64,000 nucleotides of DNA from Parasponia andersonii. Its lineage: Eukaryota > Streptophyta > Magnoliopsida > Rosales > Cannabaceae. The position numbers and the translations under genes are program-made. The notes below the pieces were generated by a model that had not been told where the DNA came from, ran no database searches, and worked only from the letters and a program-made list of their open reading frames with translations. This document shows, one piece after another, positions 13,901-25,236 of this stretch; position 1 is the first letter of the stretch; every line of letters begins with the position of its first letter. The stretch lies in contig JXTB01000072.1 of the NCBI GenBank assembly GCA_002914805.1, positions 760,425 through 824,424 of the forward strand. Direction: 5' to 3'.

Positions 13901-15708
13901 CACCCCGATTGATGCATTCTTAGCTAGCCCGTCATCCCTCTGGTTCATCTCCCTGGGGATCGGTTTGATACTGAAATTGCCAAAGCGAGCTTTTGCCCCC
14001 ATCACCTAGGAGAAGTACCTGTGCAACCTCGGTTCTTTTACTTTAAAGTCTCCCCTGACCTGACCCGCGATCAACTGCGAGTCGGTGTTCACAGCGATGT
14101 CCTCTACTCTGAAATGTAGTGCCAACTCGAGGCCTTGCAACAATGCCTCGTACTCTGCCTCATTGTTAGTCGCCTGGAAACTGAGCCTCAATGTTTTCTT
14201 AACTCTGAGGCCCGTTGGGGTCTGCAAGACTATCCCGATACCCGATCCCGAGGCATTCGTGGATCCGTCTGTGTAGAGCATCCAGGCTGAAGGGGGGTGA
14301 AGCTGAGACATCTGATTCAGGTCATGCCATTCGCTAAAGGATTCGATTTCCACCAGAAAATCTACCATGATCTGCCCTTTCTTTGCCGTTCGAGGCTGAT
14401 ACTCGATATCATACAACCCCAACTCGATGGCCCATTTGGTCAGTCGTCCTGACAGGTCTGGTTTGGCCAAGATTTGATGGATGGGGAAATCTGTATACAC
14501 AGTGATCAAGTGCACCTCAAAATACTACCGGAGCTTCTTTTTAGCATTGACCAGAGCGAGGACCAGCTTTTCTGCCACATTGTATCAGGTTTCGGCATCT
14601 AGGAGCATGCGGCTTATATAAAACACCGGCTTCTGTTTACCGTCTTCCTCGATTGATAGTACGGCGCTGATCGCTACTTCGGACACTGCTAAATAGGCGT
14701 ACAGATGCTCCCCCTCTGACGGGGAAGCCAGGATAGGTGGGTGACTCAGATACAGCTTGAGGTCTGCTAGTGCCCTGTCATGTTCTTCCCCCCAGATGGC
14801 AGTAGATTTTTTCTTCAAGCATTGGAAGAAAGGCTTGCATCGGTCGGACATCTTGGATACGAATCGGCTGAGAGCAGCTACCTTCCCGGCCAGGCGTTGG
14901 ACTTCTCGAACGGATGAGCGTCTCTGCACATTCGGGATCGAGGTGAGTTGGGTCAGATTTGCTTCAATACCCCTTCGACTCATGATATATCCCAAGAATT
15001 GCCAGAGGATACCCCAAATGCACACTTCTTGGGATTCAGATGCATCTGATGCTGCCTCAGAATCTGAAAGCATTCATCCAGGTGCCTCAGATGGTCTGAA
15101 TCCTCTCTGCTCTTCACGACCATATCGTCGATGTAGACCTCCATAGTTTTTCCTAGTAGCCTGGCGAACATCTTATTCATGAACCTTTAGTAGGTTGCCC
15201 CTGCATTCTTTAGGCTAAACGGCATACGCCTGTAGTAGTACAGACCTCGTTCTGTGATAAAAGCTGTGTGGATCTGGTCTTCCATGTACAGGGGGATCTG
15301 GTTGTATCCGGAGTAGGTATCCAGAAAGCTCATTCTATTGAATCCCGCCGTTACGTCTACCATTTGGTCGATTTTTGGCAGGGGGAAACTATCCTTCGGG
15401 CAGACCTTGTTCAGGTTGGTGAAATCTATGCAAATACGGTCGTCGCCATTTTTCTTTTTCACCACTACCGAGTTGGAAACTCATCGCGGGTAAACGCATT
15501 CCTTGATAAGGCCGCTCTCCAGCAGCTTTTCTACCTCCTTGTTGATCACCCTATTTTTCTCTGGTGCGAACCTTCGAGGTTTCTGCCTGACCGAAGGGAA
15601 ATAGGGATCTATGTTCAGCTGTTGGCAGGAGTGTGCGGGGTCTATCCCTAGCATATCATCGTGGGACCATGCAAAGATGTCCTCATTCCGCTTTAAGAAT
15701 CCCAACAT
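13900..15708 (-). pseudogene. Ty3/gypsy pol remnant of element B: reverse transcriptase and RNase H
   Basis: Minus-strand order is: an N-terminal linker (15481-15708), RT fingers/palm (15187-15465, with KKNGDDRICIDFTNLN and MPFSLKNAGATY), the RT active site YIDDMVVKS within 14980-15180, RT thumb/connection (14585-15073) and RNase H (13900-14515, with YTDGSTNASGSG, NNEAEYEAL and DSQL, ending in REMNQRDDGLAKNAS). Thus the catalytic Asp pair of RT and the D-E-D residues of RNase H are visible. Frameshifts near 15180, 14980-15073 and 14520-14585 break the reading. The style is Tat-like Ty3/gypsy. No integrase of this element follows; the sequence switches to element C near 13900. Confidence 0.85.
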
Positions 15709-15870
15709 TTCGTTCTTTTGCTACTCAGGTAATAAGGCCCTGATTAGGATCACATTTGCCGGTTCTTCCTCTTTCAAAGGGACTGCTACCAGCTCCTCGA
15801 TCGTGGATTCCAGACCGTCAGACTCTTCTTTGATTTGCCTCATGTACGCTGGCAGGCGGTCCTTTGATTG

Positions 15871-16113
15871 CTATCCGTCCCCGGTTGCGGTGCTTGCACT
15901 CGCGTCGGCTCCCTTCAGGGCGGCTAAAAAGCACTTCTTTGCGGAGGCCTGATCCCCCTTGATGTCAATCATGTACGTACTGTCCTTTGATTGACATCTC
16001 AAGACCTGGTAGAGGGTGGAAGCGACCCCATGCATGGCATGGATCCATCCCCTTCCCATGATGACGTTGAAGGAGGACTGGCAGTCAATGACGACGAAAT
16101 CCACGTCCAAGCA
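15871..16113 (-). pseudogene. Retropepsin-like protease part of element B, cut by the gap
   Basis: On the minus strand the frame shows VVIDCQSSFNVIMGRGWIHA, the region after the catalytic Asp in plant Ty3/gypsy aspartic proteases. The active-site segment itself would lie upstream, within the run of Ns. A frame break and stops separate it from RT. Confidence 0.7.
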
Positions 16114-16778
16114 NNNNNNNNNNNNNNNNNNNNNNNNNNNNNNNNNNNNNNNNNNNNNNNNNNNNNNNNNNNNNNNNNNNNNNNNNNNNNNNNNNNNNNN
16201 NNNNNNNNNNNNNNNNNNNNNNNNNNNNNNNNNNNNNNNNNNNNNNNNNNNNNNNNNNNNNNNNNNNNNNNNNNNNNNNNNNNNNNNNNNNNNNNNNNNN
16301 NNNNNNNNNNNNNNNNNNNNNNNNNNNNNNNNNNNNNNNNNNNNNNNNNNNNNNNNNNNNNNNNNNNNNNNNNNNNNNNNNNNNNNNNNNNNNNNNNNNN
16401 NNNNNNNNNNNNNNNNNNNNNNNNNNNNNNNNNNNNNNNNNNNNNNNNNNNNNNNNNNNNNNNNNNNNNNNNNNNNNNNNNNNNNNNNNNNNNNNNNNNN
16501 NNNNNNNNNNNNNNNNNNNNNNNNNNNNNNNNNNNNNNNNNNNNNNNNNNNNNNNNNNNNNNNNNNNNNNNNNNNNNNNNNNNNNNNNNNNNNNNNNNNN
16601 NNNNNNNNNNNNNNNNNNNNNNNNNNNNNNNNNNNNNNNNNNNNNNNNNNNNNNNNNNNNNNNNNNNNNNNNNNNNNNNNNNNNNNNNNNNNNNNNNNNN
16701 NNNNNNNNNNNNNNNNNNNNNNNNNNNNNNNNNNNNNNNNNNNNNNNNNNNNNNNNNNNNNNNNNNNNNNNNNNNNNN
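16114..16778. other. Assembly gap, 665 Ns
   Basis: The run of Ns falls inside element B between gag and protease. Its given length may be an estimate. Open frames drawn across it are meaningless. Confidence 0.99.
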
Positions 16779-17812
16779 GAATACCCCTTCTGACTTTGCC
16801 TGGACGTCCGCCATATCGTACGGAAGATTTAGAAGGAGGTGGTCCGATAGCATTGATCCTGGCTGCAGGCTCCGGATGAACGAGCCTGTGGCTTGGACCA
16901 AGTCGGCGTTATGGACCAGTGACATTATCTCGAGGAAACACGAGAGGTACTCCCGCGGGGATTCATCTGCGGCCTGCTCCAAACGGTCTAGATCTTCTAT
17001 GGTTTTTTGTTGTCTTCAGACACCTGCAAACTGTTTCAGAAAAAGTTTGCAGAAGTCTTCGAACCTGTTTATGGACTTTTCCGGGAGCTACCTAAACCAT
17101 AGCAGGGCTGGCCCCGCAAGGGTCGTGAAGAAGACTTTGCAGGTTACGGCCTCATCCCTGGTCTCCAAGGCCATCTTCTGCTAGAAGTGGTATATATGGT
17201 CGAGGGGGTCGGTTTTCCCCTCAAATGGCCTGAAGGTTGGGGTCGTGAAATCCCTCGGTCTGGGCTCCATCTAGATCCAATCAGCGAAGGCCGTCCGGTT
17301 GATTCCTCGCATAGTTTGTTCTGCCAGATCATCGGGGGTCTGGCTGTGATGGTTGCCGAGTCTCTTACCCAACTCTGCCATCATCTCTTGCTTCTAGTCA
17401 GGGGGCATACCCCCAGGGCTTCCATGGTGTCTTCCGCCCGTTGCCCCCTGGTTTGGAAAGGTCTCGACTGGCTTTGCCGTGCCCCCTGCATCCGTGAACC
17501 GGATGGGACGGGAGCCTCTCCCTGCGGCTAGCTTCCGAACTATTGTTGGACTTCTTCGTTGAAATCTTCCATCCGTTGGGTCCTGTCTTCACTCACCAGC
17601 AACCCTTCGAGGCGTGCGTTATCTCTGCGTACCTCTGCGATCTCGTCCCTTAAACCTAGGATGGCCTCGTGGGCCATCTCTGTCTTTCGGTTTGCTTCCG
17701 CTAGGGCGGCAAGCATCTGATCCAGCTTCTGCCCCAGATCTGGTCGTGCTTCTCGGGAGCTCCCTTCGGCGTCGGGACGTGTGCTCCTGGTTGTCATCCT
17801 TGAGGGTGCCAT
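16779..17812 (-). pseudogene. Gag polyprotein remnant of element B
   Basis: On the minus strand the ORF opens at 17812 with a basic start and a coiled coil (QKLDQMLAALAEANRK, then EIAEVRRDNARLEGLL), stopping at 17540. Later pieces in other frames carry the retrotransposon gag core: a SGHLRGK/PSTIYTTS-region equivalent near 17200, and DESPREYLSCFLEI and SFIRSLQPGS at 16790-16982. Several stops and frame shifts make it non-functional. The 3' part, with any zinc knuckle, is lost in the gap. Confidence 0.75.
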
Positions 17813-17890
17813 CAGACGTTGTATGGCTTTTCGTTCGAGGAGAGCGTGGTCGTGAGTCTCTTATTCTTTTTCCCACGCTCAACCCTTTTC

Positions 17891-17908
17891 CCACAGACGG
17901 CGCCAAAC
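17891..17908 (-). promoter_or_regulatory. Primer-binding-site region of element B
   Basis: On the minus strand the LTR end CCAACA is followed by GTTTGGCGCCGTCTGTGG, a string I recognise as the usual LTR/PBS junction of many plant Ty3/gypsy elements. It fixes the LTR edge at 17909 and the direction of transcription as minus. Confidence 0.65.
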
Positions 17909-18816
17909 TGTTGGAGTAAGTTTCTCACCAGTCGTCCACGTGTCTCGAACTGCTGATGTTGTATTCTACAACCGTCCACGTGTCCTCGCTATCCTAAAGT
18001 GCTCTGAACTCTAAGCAGGGTCAGAGAGGCGGGGGTGGCTACCTGCAAAGACTCTCCGATGCTTAAGTCAGTGGTTTATCTTTGATACTGGATAGCAAGG
18101 AAATATTTCAATATGAGTATATCCCTTTTGTTTATTGCTCATAGGTTTTTTATATATTTCTTTTTCGTAAGCATACATGCCCCTCTCGGGAAACGCATGA
18201 CTCTTATATATATAGTCCTGAGATTATGAACCATACGGGTCTCAATCTCAGGACTGAGTACCTTTCTCCTCAAAATCTTTTTCAGAAGTCACGGGCCTAG
18301 ATTTCTGCGATCTCCTCTGTATTGCCATAGCCTAATTTTCGCCGCCTCCTATAGCTTCAATCTGTCAGGGATGAGATTTGGGTAAATCGTCGTTCTGTCA
18401 GGACGGTTTGTCCCTGTGCACGCCTGCTCAGGATTGCATTAAATGCTCTGTCTGGATCTGGAGTCATAAGTTGCTTTCCATTGTATTCAGATGGAGGACC
18501 CTTGGGGCTTCCGACCCTCCCCAACTGTTGAGGTAAGGGCCGTTGTACTCAGGTGGAAGACCCTTGGGATTTTCGACCCCCAGCTGTTGAGGTTGGGGTC
18601 AGACTGAGCCAGACTGTCCAGAGTCTGTGATGGGCTCGGCCCAGACTTCGGACGGCCCAATGGCCGATTGTGAGATCATGTGCGACCCGCGTGGTGTATG
18701 GTTTGGGAACAGATCCCACAGGTACCCAGAGCAGGAGGTTGCCATAAGAGATCATTCAATGAACGGCTCCGGGACTAAGATAGTTGAAGATAACTCATTG
18801 ATGAAATAATCCAACA
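17909..18816 (-). mobile_element. 5' LTR of Ty3/gypsy element B (908 bp)
   Basis: The block starts TGTTGG at 17909 and ends CCAACA at 18816 on the plus strand, a perfect 6-bp inverted terminal pair. It lies directly upstream, in the minus sense, of the PBS string and gag. The interior has the motif GATGCTTAAGTCAG common in plant gypsy LTRs (near 18058). The window holds no partner LTR, because the 3' end of element B is missing. Confidence 0.75.
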
Positions 18817-18819
18817 ATG

Positions 18820-19220
18820 ATACCACAACCTCCGATGGACGTGCAGAACTACCATGTACCACATGATTCCGTTCATTCCATATTCATTACAAACAAACAA
18901 AAAAGCGAGCAAAAGCCATCTTGTCCAAATTCCAGAATATAGCCAATAATGATTCAGCTACATCCTCGTGTTTTTTGGCCTTAATCAGCTTCCAAAATCT
19001 AGCTTTCTTCCAAGAGAACATGGTTAGGCATAACGACTCCGTGATTCCGCATCGAGCACAAATCATGTCAATTCTAAGTTTTCTTTGGAGAAGACTGTTA
19101 CAAGAGGTTAATGCACCATGAAACACATGCCAAATGAAAACCTTAATTTTAGGGGGAATATGAGTATTTCAAACCCGGTCCCACCCATCTGCTAAGGGAA
19201 ATTGAGCAAGAAGCCGAACG
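18820..19220 (-). pseudogene. Non-LTR retrotransposon (LINE) relic, reverse transcriptase zinc-binding domain
   Basis: The minus-strand frame at 18887-19126 reads FHGALTSCNSLLQRKLRID followed by CARCGITESLCLTMFSWKKA and RFWKL. This is the C-terminal zf-RVT pattern of plant L1-type ORF2 proteins (Leu-rich helix, CxxC, then ES...F.C/W..A..FW). Only this fragment is seen, without RT motifs. It is the DNA flanking the 5' LTR of element B. Confidence 0.6.
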
Positions 19221-21912
19221 AGAGAGTGATTGCTTCATCAGATTCAATAGCTTATAGCCGCTCTCTCTTAACAGCGTATTCACTCCTAGATTCATAGACA
19301 TTATAGTTTTTATTGATAAGACTATTATAGTTTCAGCAACCAGGAGAAACTATAAGATCCTTAACCTTCAAGTTCGAATTAACTGGGCCAGAGATATACA
19401 TACTTTATGAGAATATTAAACGAACACCAGCCACTTTCTTTTTTTTTTTTTTTTTTTTTTTAAAGTTCAATAAAAACCATATGGGTACCTTTCGTTAAAT
19501 CTACATATAAAGCCTAAGTAAAATTTTACTCCAAATTTAAAAATTAATGAAAAAATTATCTATATTAACATGAAAAATCCATAAATAAATTCCGCTTCCC
19601 ATGAAAAAGAAAAAAAAAAATTAACAAAAGGAGAGCCAAAACCAAAAACTAGAAAAATATACATTTTGATGGCTTTTGAAACATTTTTCCTGGTTGTTCA
19701 TGTGAATCGAATCCTATACCAGGACGTTCATGAGACTTAGGGTTTTGGCAAGACCAGAAAAATCTCTATCTGTAAGCTTATCCAATCTAGAAAATTAAAA
19801 AACTCAAAAATCCAAAAAATAAGTCAAGTAACCAAAATCTCAATTTACAAATCTAGTTGTCAACACCAGAAAATAAAACAAATCACAAGAGTCGGATTGT
19901 TTGAGTTAGATATGATCTATGACTCGAGCAACATGAAAGACAAAATGATTTTTTTTTTTAGTTGGATTCAATTTTTGACTCAAGTAACACTAATGAAGAA
20001 ATTGATAAAGTTAATTTAAACTCAATCTTTGATTTTAGCGAGATGAAAGATCAAATTAACGAATGTGAATCAAATATGGTATTAGAGTCTTAGCGAGGTC
20101 ACCATTAAAGAGATGTAATAACTGTACAATAGGTAGTTCATGGATGTTATATTGTTGAATTCGATGTAATTGATTTTGTTTTGTTAGTTCTGGAGATGAA
20201 CTACTTTTAGGATAAAGATCTTCTATCGCATCATTTGAAAAATGTAAAAGTTAACTTAACAATCTATGGATACGTCCGTCTTTCTTATTTTTTACATGGT
20301 GTGCCCCTATTCAGTGGCAAAGCCATAAGTAAATTAGATTAAAAATATGTTTTACCCTTTTATAAAATTTTGAACTTATAGACATTGCCCTGCTAAAATT
20401 TCAAATTTATTTAAGCATGCATTTGTAAGTTTAAGACTCAAAATCTAAATATTTATTGTGATACATCCATAAGTAGCAGCTTTAAAGAAATATATTAGTT
20501 TTATAATTATTTTTGTTTAGGAAAATTTGCTATAAAACTAACACCAATCATCAAAGTGCCACTCAAGCCAACAGCCAACTTCCTAATGTTCATATTATCT
20601 CAACTCAAAGACCGACCTATATTTATAAATTTAAAAAATTAGTTTTAATTTTTAATAATAGGCCTTAAAAAAAAAAACCCATACATTTTAATTAAAATCA
20701 AATTCACACATCAATTTCAATTTATGAAACTTTTTATAGTATTAATAATAAGATTGATTTTTAGCTATTTCAAAGAATGAAAATTCGTCGGTCACAATAT
20801 TATATACTAACAAATTTGTTTAAAGGCAATATTGTTTACATTATTTACATTTATATGTTGTTCACAAATTTTGCTTCCCTCCTCGATTTCCAACCTAGCT
20901 CTGCCCCGGCCCTTATTCTAATGGATGCACACAAATATGGACAACTTTTTTGGACAGAAGATTTTGTGCTTTTATGCCACCAAATTTGTTAGTGAAGCTG
21001 ACTAGTAGGTTGGATACTTGTTTCTTTTTATTTTATTTTTTTTTAGACACTAGGCCTTTCATAATTACGTAAAGCGTGGAGGAGTACAAAAAGGTAGGAA
21101 AAAAATGAAGATACGGAGGCTTTGAAACTAAAAGAAAAAAAAAAAGTAAAAAATGGCTATTATTTATTCAAGGACATTTAATTGGTATCCGAGACAGACT
21201 TATTATAAATGCTTGATGCTTCTTGTTGAAAAAATGTGCAAGCAAATTTTCAGTTATATATAGAACTCAATATTGTCTCTCCCTATATAAACAAGCAATC
21301 ATGTTAAATAGTCCATTTCTCCTTCGTTTCACTTGTTTGAACTTTGAAATTTACATGCAACGCACATGGATATAGTGACTGGCATTAGCGACTTGGATCG
21401 TGTTTGGTGGCCAACTTCACACTGTAAACGCTATTGAATACCTTGGCTAATGATTAGGCAGGCAGGTCCTTTCTTCAAATCTGAAGAGTATTAGTTCAAA
21501 CCAGAATCATAAATCATATATGTATGTGTACATGTGCGTGGATGTGTTCCATGTCTCTTTTCTCTATTCTTGAAAGTTTTGTTTACTTGGAACTGAGATA
21601 TAGGTGTGTTCACCATAATTTCCAATTTGTTTTCACTTGGCAATGACATTCGATGATCACAAGGACGCAGAACAGGCAGTTCATAAGTCTAGGCCACAAA
21701 ATACTCTAATGAAAGCAAAAAGAGTAACATTGGCTTAGCTTAGCTTATGTATAGAAATTTAAAAACCCAAACACACCACTGTAAATAAAAAGATGTGAAA
21801 GGGAAAACAACAAGCAAAATTAACAGCTTCGTACTTACCAAAATAAATAAATAAAAAGCTTTCTATATCACCCAGTCGTGTTCTCAATTTTTTTAAGCTG
21901 AGATAAACAATA
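19221..21912. other. Intergenic, AT-rich; one transposon-like relic
   Basis: A 5' patch (about 20318) with GTGGCAAAGCCATAAG and a 3' patch (about 20898) with CCTAGCTCTGCCCCGGCC resemble the two ends of a common plant non-autonomous repeat with GGCGGAGCC-type ends, with AT-rich DNA between them. The short open frame at 20777-20992 falls inside it and is not a gene. Positions 21500-21912 include the presumed 3' UTR of the NMD3 gene. Nothing else is supported. Confidence 0.4.
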
Positions 21913-23433
21913 TCACACCATGTTACTATCTCCATCTTCATCCTCACTGATATCAAGATCGGCTAGCATTTCTTCCAAAGGAATGGATGGTAAATCTTCC
22001 CCATCAGTCATAGATGCAACCTCTGATGGCTGGTGTTCTTTGTTACGGTACAGAGATATATTGAACCTCATATCGGGATTCTCCTCCAGATCTTTCAAGA
22101 ATTGTTCATACTCCGAGTTCATCTTTTCTTGCTCACCTTTACCTTTATCGTCAACTTCCATGTTGAGCGACTTAAGCTTCCACGAACGGTGCTTCCCACG
22201 CTTCCTCTGCCGTTTTTCTTCATAGCTCTTCTTTACTAAAATTGCATCAGGAAGGACCAGACCCTTGTATTTCTCTAATTCCATGTCATTGCTGTTGGTG
22301 GCATACAAATCATAACCAAGAGCATGATCTCCAGGGTTTAAACGATGGCCAAGATGTGTTCTTATGGAGAAAATAGTATCATTCTTCCCAAAATCAGACA
22401 ATCGAGCAACTTGAGCATCAGCTAGCGTGTAGCCACCAACATTAACTTCAGGTTTAACAATCTCGACATCCAGGACAATGTACTCCACAAGCTGCCTACT
22501 AGTAAGTAGAGATTTAAAGGACACCCTCCAATATTGATCAGCATCCAAAAAACAGTGCCTCAGGGTAAATGGATCAAGTAAGGCAATACTGTTGGTTACT
22601 TTTGTGCAAATCACCAAAGGACCAAGATTTCCGAGACTTACTGCTACTTTGGGAGGCAGACATATCAAATCCTCACGGCATATAGGAGATATTTCAACTG
22701 AGAAAGTATACTTGTAATTGTAGTTATTACTCTTAGGGTCATGGGACACAAGCTGTTTGTCGTGCCGACTCCTAACTGGAGCAACTTTGCCTATGAACTC
22801 CACAAATTTCACACCATGGCTCCGGTTAGAAAAAAAGAAGTCAATACCTTGATCCATTTGCTTTATCTTTATAGCAGTGGCAGCAGTACCATGCTTCAAA
22901 ATCATCTGCTCCAAATAAAAGAAGGTACGTCTATGGGAAACATGTTGACGAAGTTGGACAGCTGCTACCCATTGGTCAGGGTTGGCCTGAACCCTCATAC
23001 AAGATTCACACATATGTTCTTGCTGAACAAATTCAACAACATAAGATTGCTCGAGTACCGCTCCATTAAGAACTTCTTTCTGAACTTTCAGCTTGATCTT
23101 GATCCTTTTGGAGTGTGGCTCGGTCCAAATAAACTCAGCATGCACTAATCTAACCTTATTCAAGTTCTTCAGCCTCTTGACACAAAAGGTTAAGAGCTCC
23201 TTTGATTCTAGTTGGGCTTTAATCCAGGTTCTTGGCGGCTGCAGGTAGCTATCACACTCAGGACAATGGATTATGATAACATGCTTCTGCAAACCTTCAG
23301 TAATATCAACTTCGGAACGCAAACATCTCACGCACATATTGGCAGCGTTTGGTGCCATTGGAATACCACATTTGCAACAGAGAACGCTGCCAACTGTCTG
23401 ATTAACCATAAACATACCCGCTTCTTGAGCCAT
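21913..23433 (-). CDS. NMD3: 60S ribosomal export protein NMD3
   Basis: This single coding exon encodes 506 aa. NMD3 is the adaptor that binds the nascent 60S subunit in the nucleus, recruits the exportin CRM1/XPO1 and is released in the cytoplasm. The N-terminal Zn-binding part shows CCKCG, CVRC and CPEC pairs (residues about 18-80), followed by the conserved NMD3 core. A basic stretch KRQRKRGKHR (about 410) fits a nuclear localisation signal, and the leucine-rich LEEMLADLDI near the C-terminus fits the export signal. The start MAQEAGMFMV at 23433 is chosen over the upstream in-frame ATG at 23571. The extra 46 residues are hydrophobic repeats read from intron DNA, and a good acceptor (TTACTAG) lies 2 bp before the chosen ATG. 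Length matches plant NMD3. Confidence 0.95.
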   Translation of the reverse strand: MAQEAGMFMVNQTVGSVLCCKCGIPMAPNAANMCVRCLRSEVDITEGLQKHVIIIHCPECDSYLQPPRTWIKAQLESKELLTFCVKRLKNLNKVRLVHAEFIWTEPHSKRIKIKLKVQKEVLNGAVLEQSYVVEFVQQEHMCESCMRVQANPDQWVAAVQLRQHVSHRRTFFYLEQMILKHGTAATAIKIKQMDQGIDFFFSNRSHGVKFVEFIGKVAPVRSRHDKQLVSHDPKSNNYNYKYTFSVEISPICREDLICLPPKVAVSLGNLGPLVICTKVTNSIALLDPFTLRHCFLDADQYWRVSFKSLLTSRQLVEYIVLDVEIVKPEVNVGGYTLADAQVARLSDFGKNDTIFSIRTHLGHRLNPGDHALGYDLYATNSNDMELEKYKGLVLPDAILVKKSYEEKRQRKRGKHRSWKLKSLNMEVDDKGKGEQEKMNSEYEQFLKDLEENPDMRFNISLYRNKEHQPSEVASMTDGEDLPSIPLEEMLADLDISEDEDGDSNMV

Positions 23434-24206
23434 GGCTAGTAACACAAAGATAAAAGATAGTAGTAAGAGAATAGACCAAACGATAGGAAAGACAAAAGAT
23501 AGTAGTAAGAGAATAGACCAAACGATAGGAAGGAAAGCCAAGGAGAGATGAGGCAACGATATGTATACCAACCTTATGTCTATCCTTTTCTGCTAAAACC
23601 TTGTGTTCTGAACAGGCCCAAAAGCACAATATATTAAAATTAGAGACTTTTAAAAGGAAACAACTCTCCATAAGATGTAATTTTACTTGGAAAAAGTAAC
23701 AAATTTTCACCAATAACACATTATAAGATAAAGTTGTTCAAAACATTTTATTTATTAGCTTGTTTGGTTACATTTTTATTCTATAGATTTAAAAGTGAAA
23801 CAAATGGTAAACATTCTCTCAAAACAAGATTTCATTTCACTTCGAAACCCAAGACTCAAAATCCTAGGCTGCCAACAGACCCAGAAGAAGACTTTGGTAA
23901 TAAGGAAAAAAAAATCCAAAAATCATTGATGAAAAACAACAATCCATTTACGTAACATGTTTAGACAAAACGGAATTCAATCATTTCAAAACTCACAATA
24001 GGAGCAAACTAAAAAAAATAAATAAAATAAAATCACAAAAGCCTAATCGCAAGTGGAATACTAAAATCTGAACAATGAAAAAACAAAAATCCCATATCGC
24101 GCCAAAAAAAAAAAAAAAAAAGTAATTGCGGTTCCTGTTGGGGCGACTCCCAAATCATTATCTAGTGCTAATCTTATCAATCCACACAAATAAAAGTCAG
24201 AGCTTT

Positions 24207-24242
<36 letters not shown>

Positions 24243-24560
24243 TTTACCTGAGCGAGCTGAGCTGAGCTGAGCTGAGCTGAGACGGCGAAATGGAAACTCA
24301 AAAAAGAGAACCAAGAGGGAGGAAGAGAGGAGTAGAAAGTTTCCAGGGTCGTTTGTTTTTTTTATTTTTTATTTTTGCTGAAATAGTTCAAGCAAAACAA
24401 ACCATAAACCATAGGAAAAAAGAAAAAAAAAATTACGATGGGTCCGTGGAGAGCACGAGAAGCCGAGAGAAAGGCCGGTGGGACGGCGAAAAGAGAGGCT
24501 GAGAGAGATGGTATTAGTCTGAGTTCGGAGGGAGATGCGAGAGACTCTGTGCTGTGCGGC
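23434..24560 (-). promoter_or_regulatory. NMD3 5' leader: acceptor, leader intron, leader exon and proximal promoter
   Basis: On the minus strand the donor CTCAG|GTAAATC lies at 24248/24247 and the acceptor TTACTAG before 23435, giving an intron of about 812 bp wholly within the 5' UTR. The leader exon carries a GAGCT/GCTGA pentamer repeat (about 24250-24281). Just inside the intron is a (GA)15 microsatellite (24209-24238, CT on the transcribed sense). Leader introns are common in plant housekeeping genes. The transcription start is not fixed; AT-rich DNA near 24570-24590 may hold the core promoter. Confidence 0.6.
23452..23530. repeat. 42-bp tandem duplication at the 3' end of the NMD3 leader intron
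   Basis: The string starting AAAAGATAGTAGTAAGAG at 23452 recurs at 23494 with almost no change. On the transcribed strand both copies are CT-rich, so the duplication doubles the polypyrimidine tract before the acceptor. Translating it creates a false hydrophobic N-terminal extension. Confidence 0.85.
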
Positions 24561-25236
24561 CCCGTGAGAGAATAATGAAGATGATAATATATAACCTACA
24601 TCGCACGTGTAGATATATGTTGCGACTTAAATCGTGGTGTTTGGGCTCTACTTCAATGAACTAAGCCATGTGCTCATTTTAGACTTCAAAGAGTTGGGCC
24701 ACATTCTATTCAACTCACTGTTGGGCCACATTCAATTAAATGCGTTGACGAGAAACGGACAGGACAAATTTGGGCCAATATGATCTTTTTGTGTATTTTT
24801 CTAAAATTAACAATAACTTTTTGACCACAGGTTCCTGAAAATATTATTTTTGAAAAAATACACAAAAAAAAGTCAATTCTCTCCGAGTTAGTTATATCCA
24901 TGTTCTTTTCTCGAAATTGATGCAACTAGTTCGTTTTCTTGGCAAATGGACCATTTTAGTCACTTTTCTAAAAATCAATTTTAATAAAAAAAATAATATT
25001 TTTCTAAATAATCAGAGATTTCTAAAAAATTTCAGCCCATATGGATTTTTGTAATAAGTTATTTCATTTATTATTATTAAACAACTTAACACATCAATTT
25101 ATCTTTAAAATACTTATCTTTAAAATCAAGAAATTTTAGAAAGAAGAGATTTAGATTTTGTTTCCTCCTTTTAACCTAAATCGAAGCATGAGAATTAAGT
25201 GTTTATTGTTGGAATATTCTCTTTGAATAACCACAT
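24561..25236. other. Intergenic; nothing recognised
   Basis: AT-rich spacer between the 5' end of NMD3 and the 3' end of the putative small gene. The open frame at 24710-24925 has no features. A CACGTG-like ACGT core (GCACGTGT) occurs near 24603. Confidence 0.4.

Noticed and set aside
15991-17184. Frames of 287-397 aa spanning the assembly gap
   Set aside because: Most of their length is unknown bases, so there is no evidence of an open frame; the real coding sense here is gag/protease on the minus strand.
23434-23571. N-terminal extension of NMD3 with two near-identical hydrophobic repeats, suggesting a signal anchor
   Set aside because: It is read from a tandemly duplicated CT-rich intron sequence; a good acceptor lies between it and the conserved start, and NMD3 is a soluble shuttling protein.
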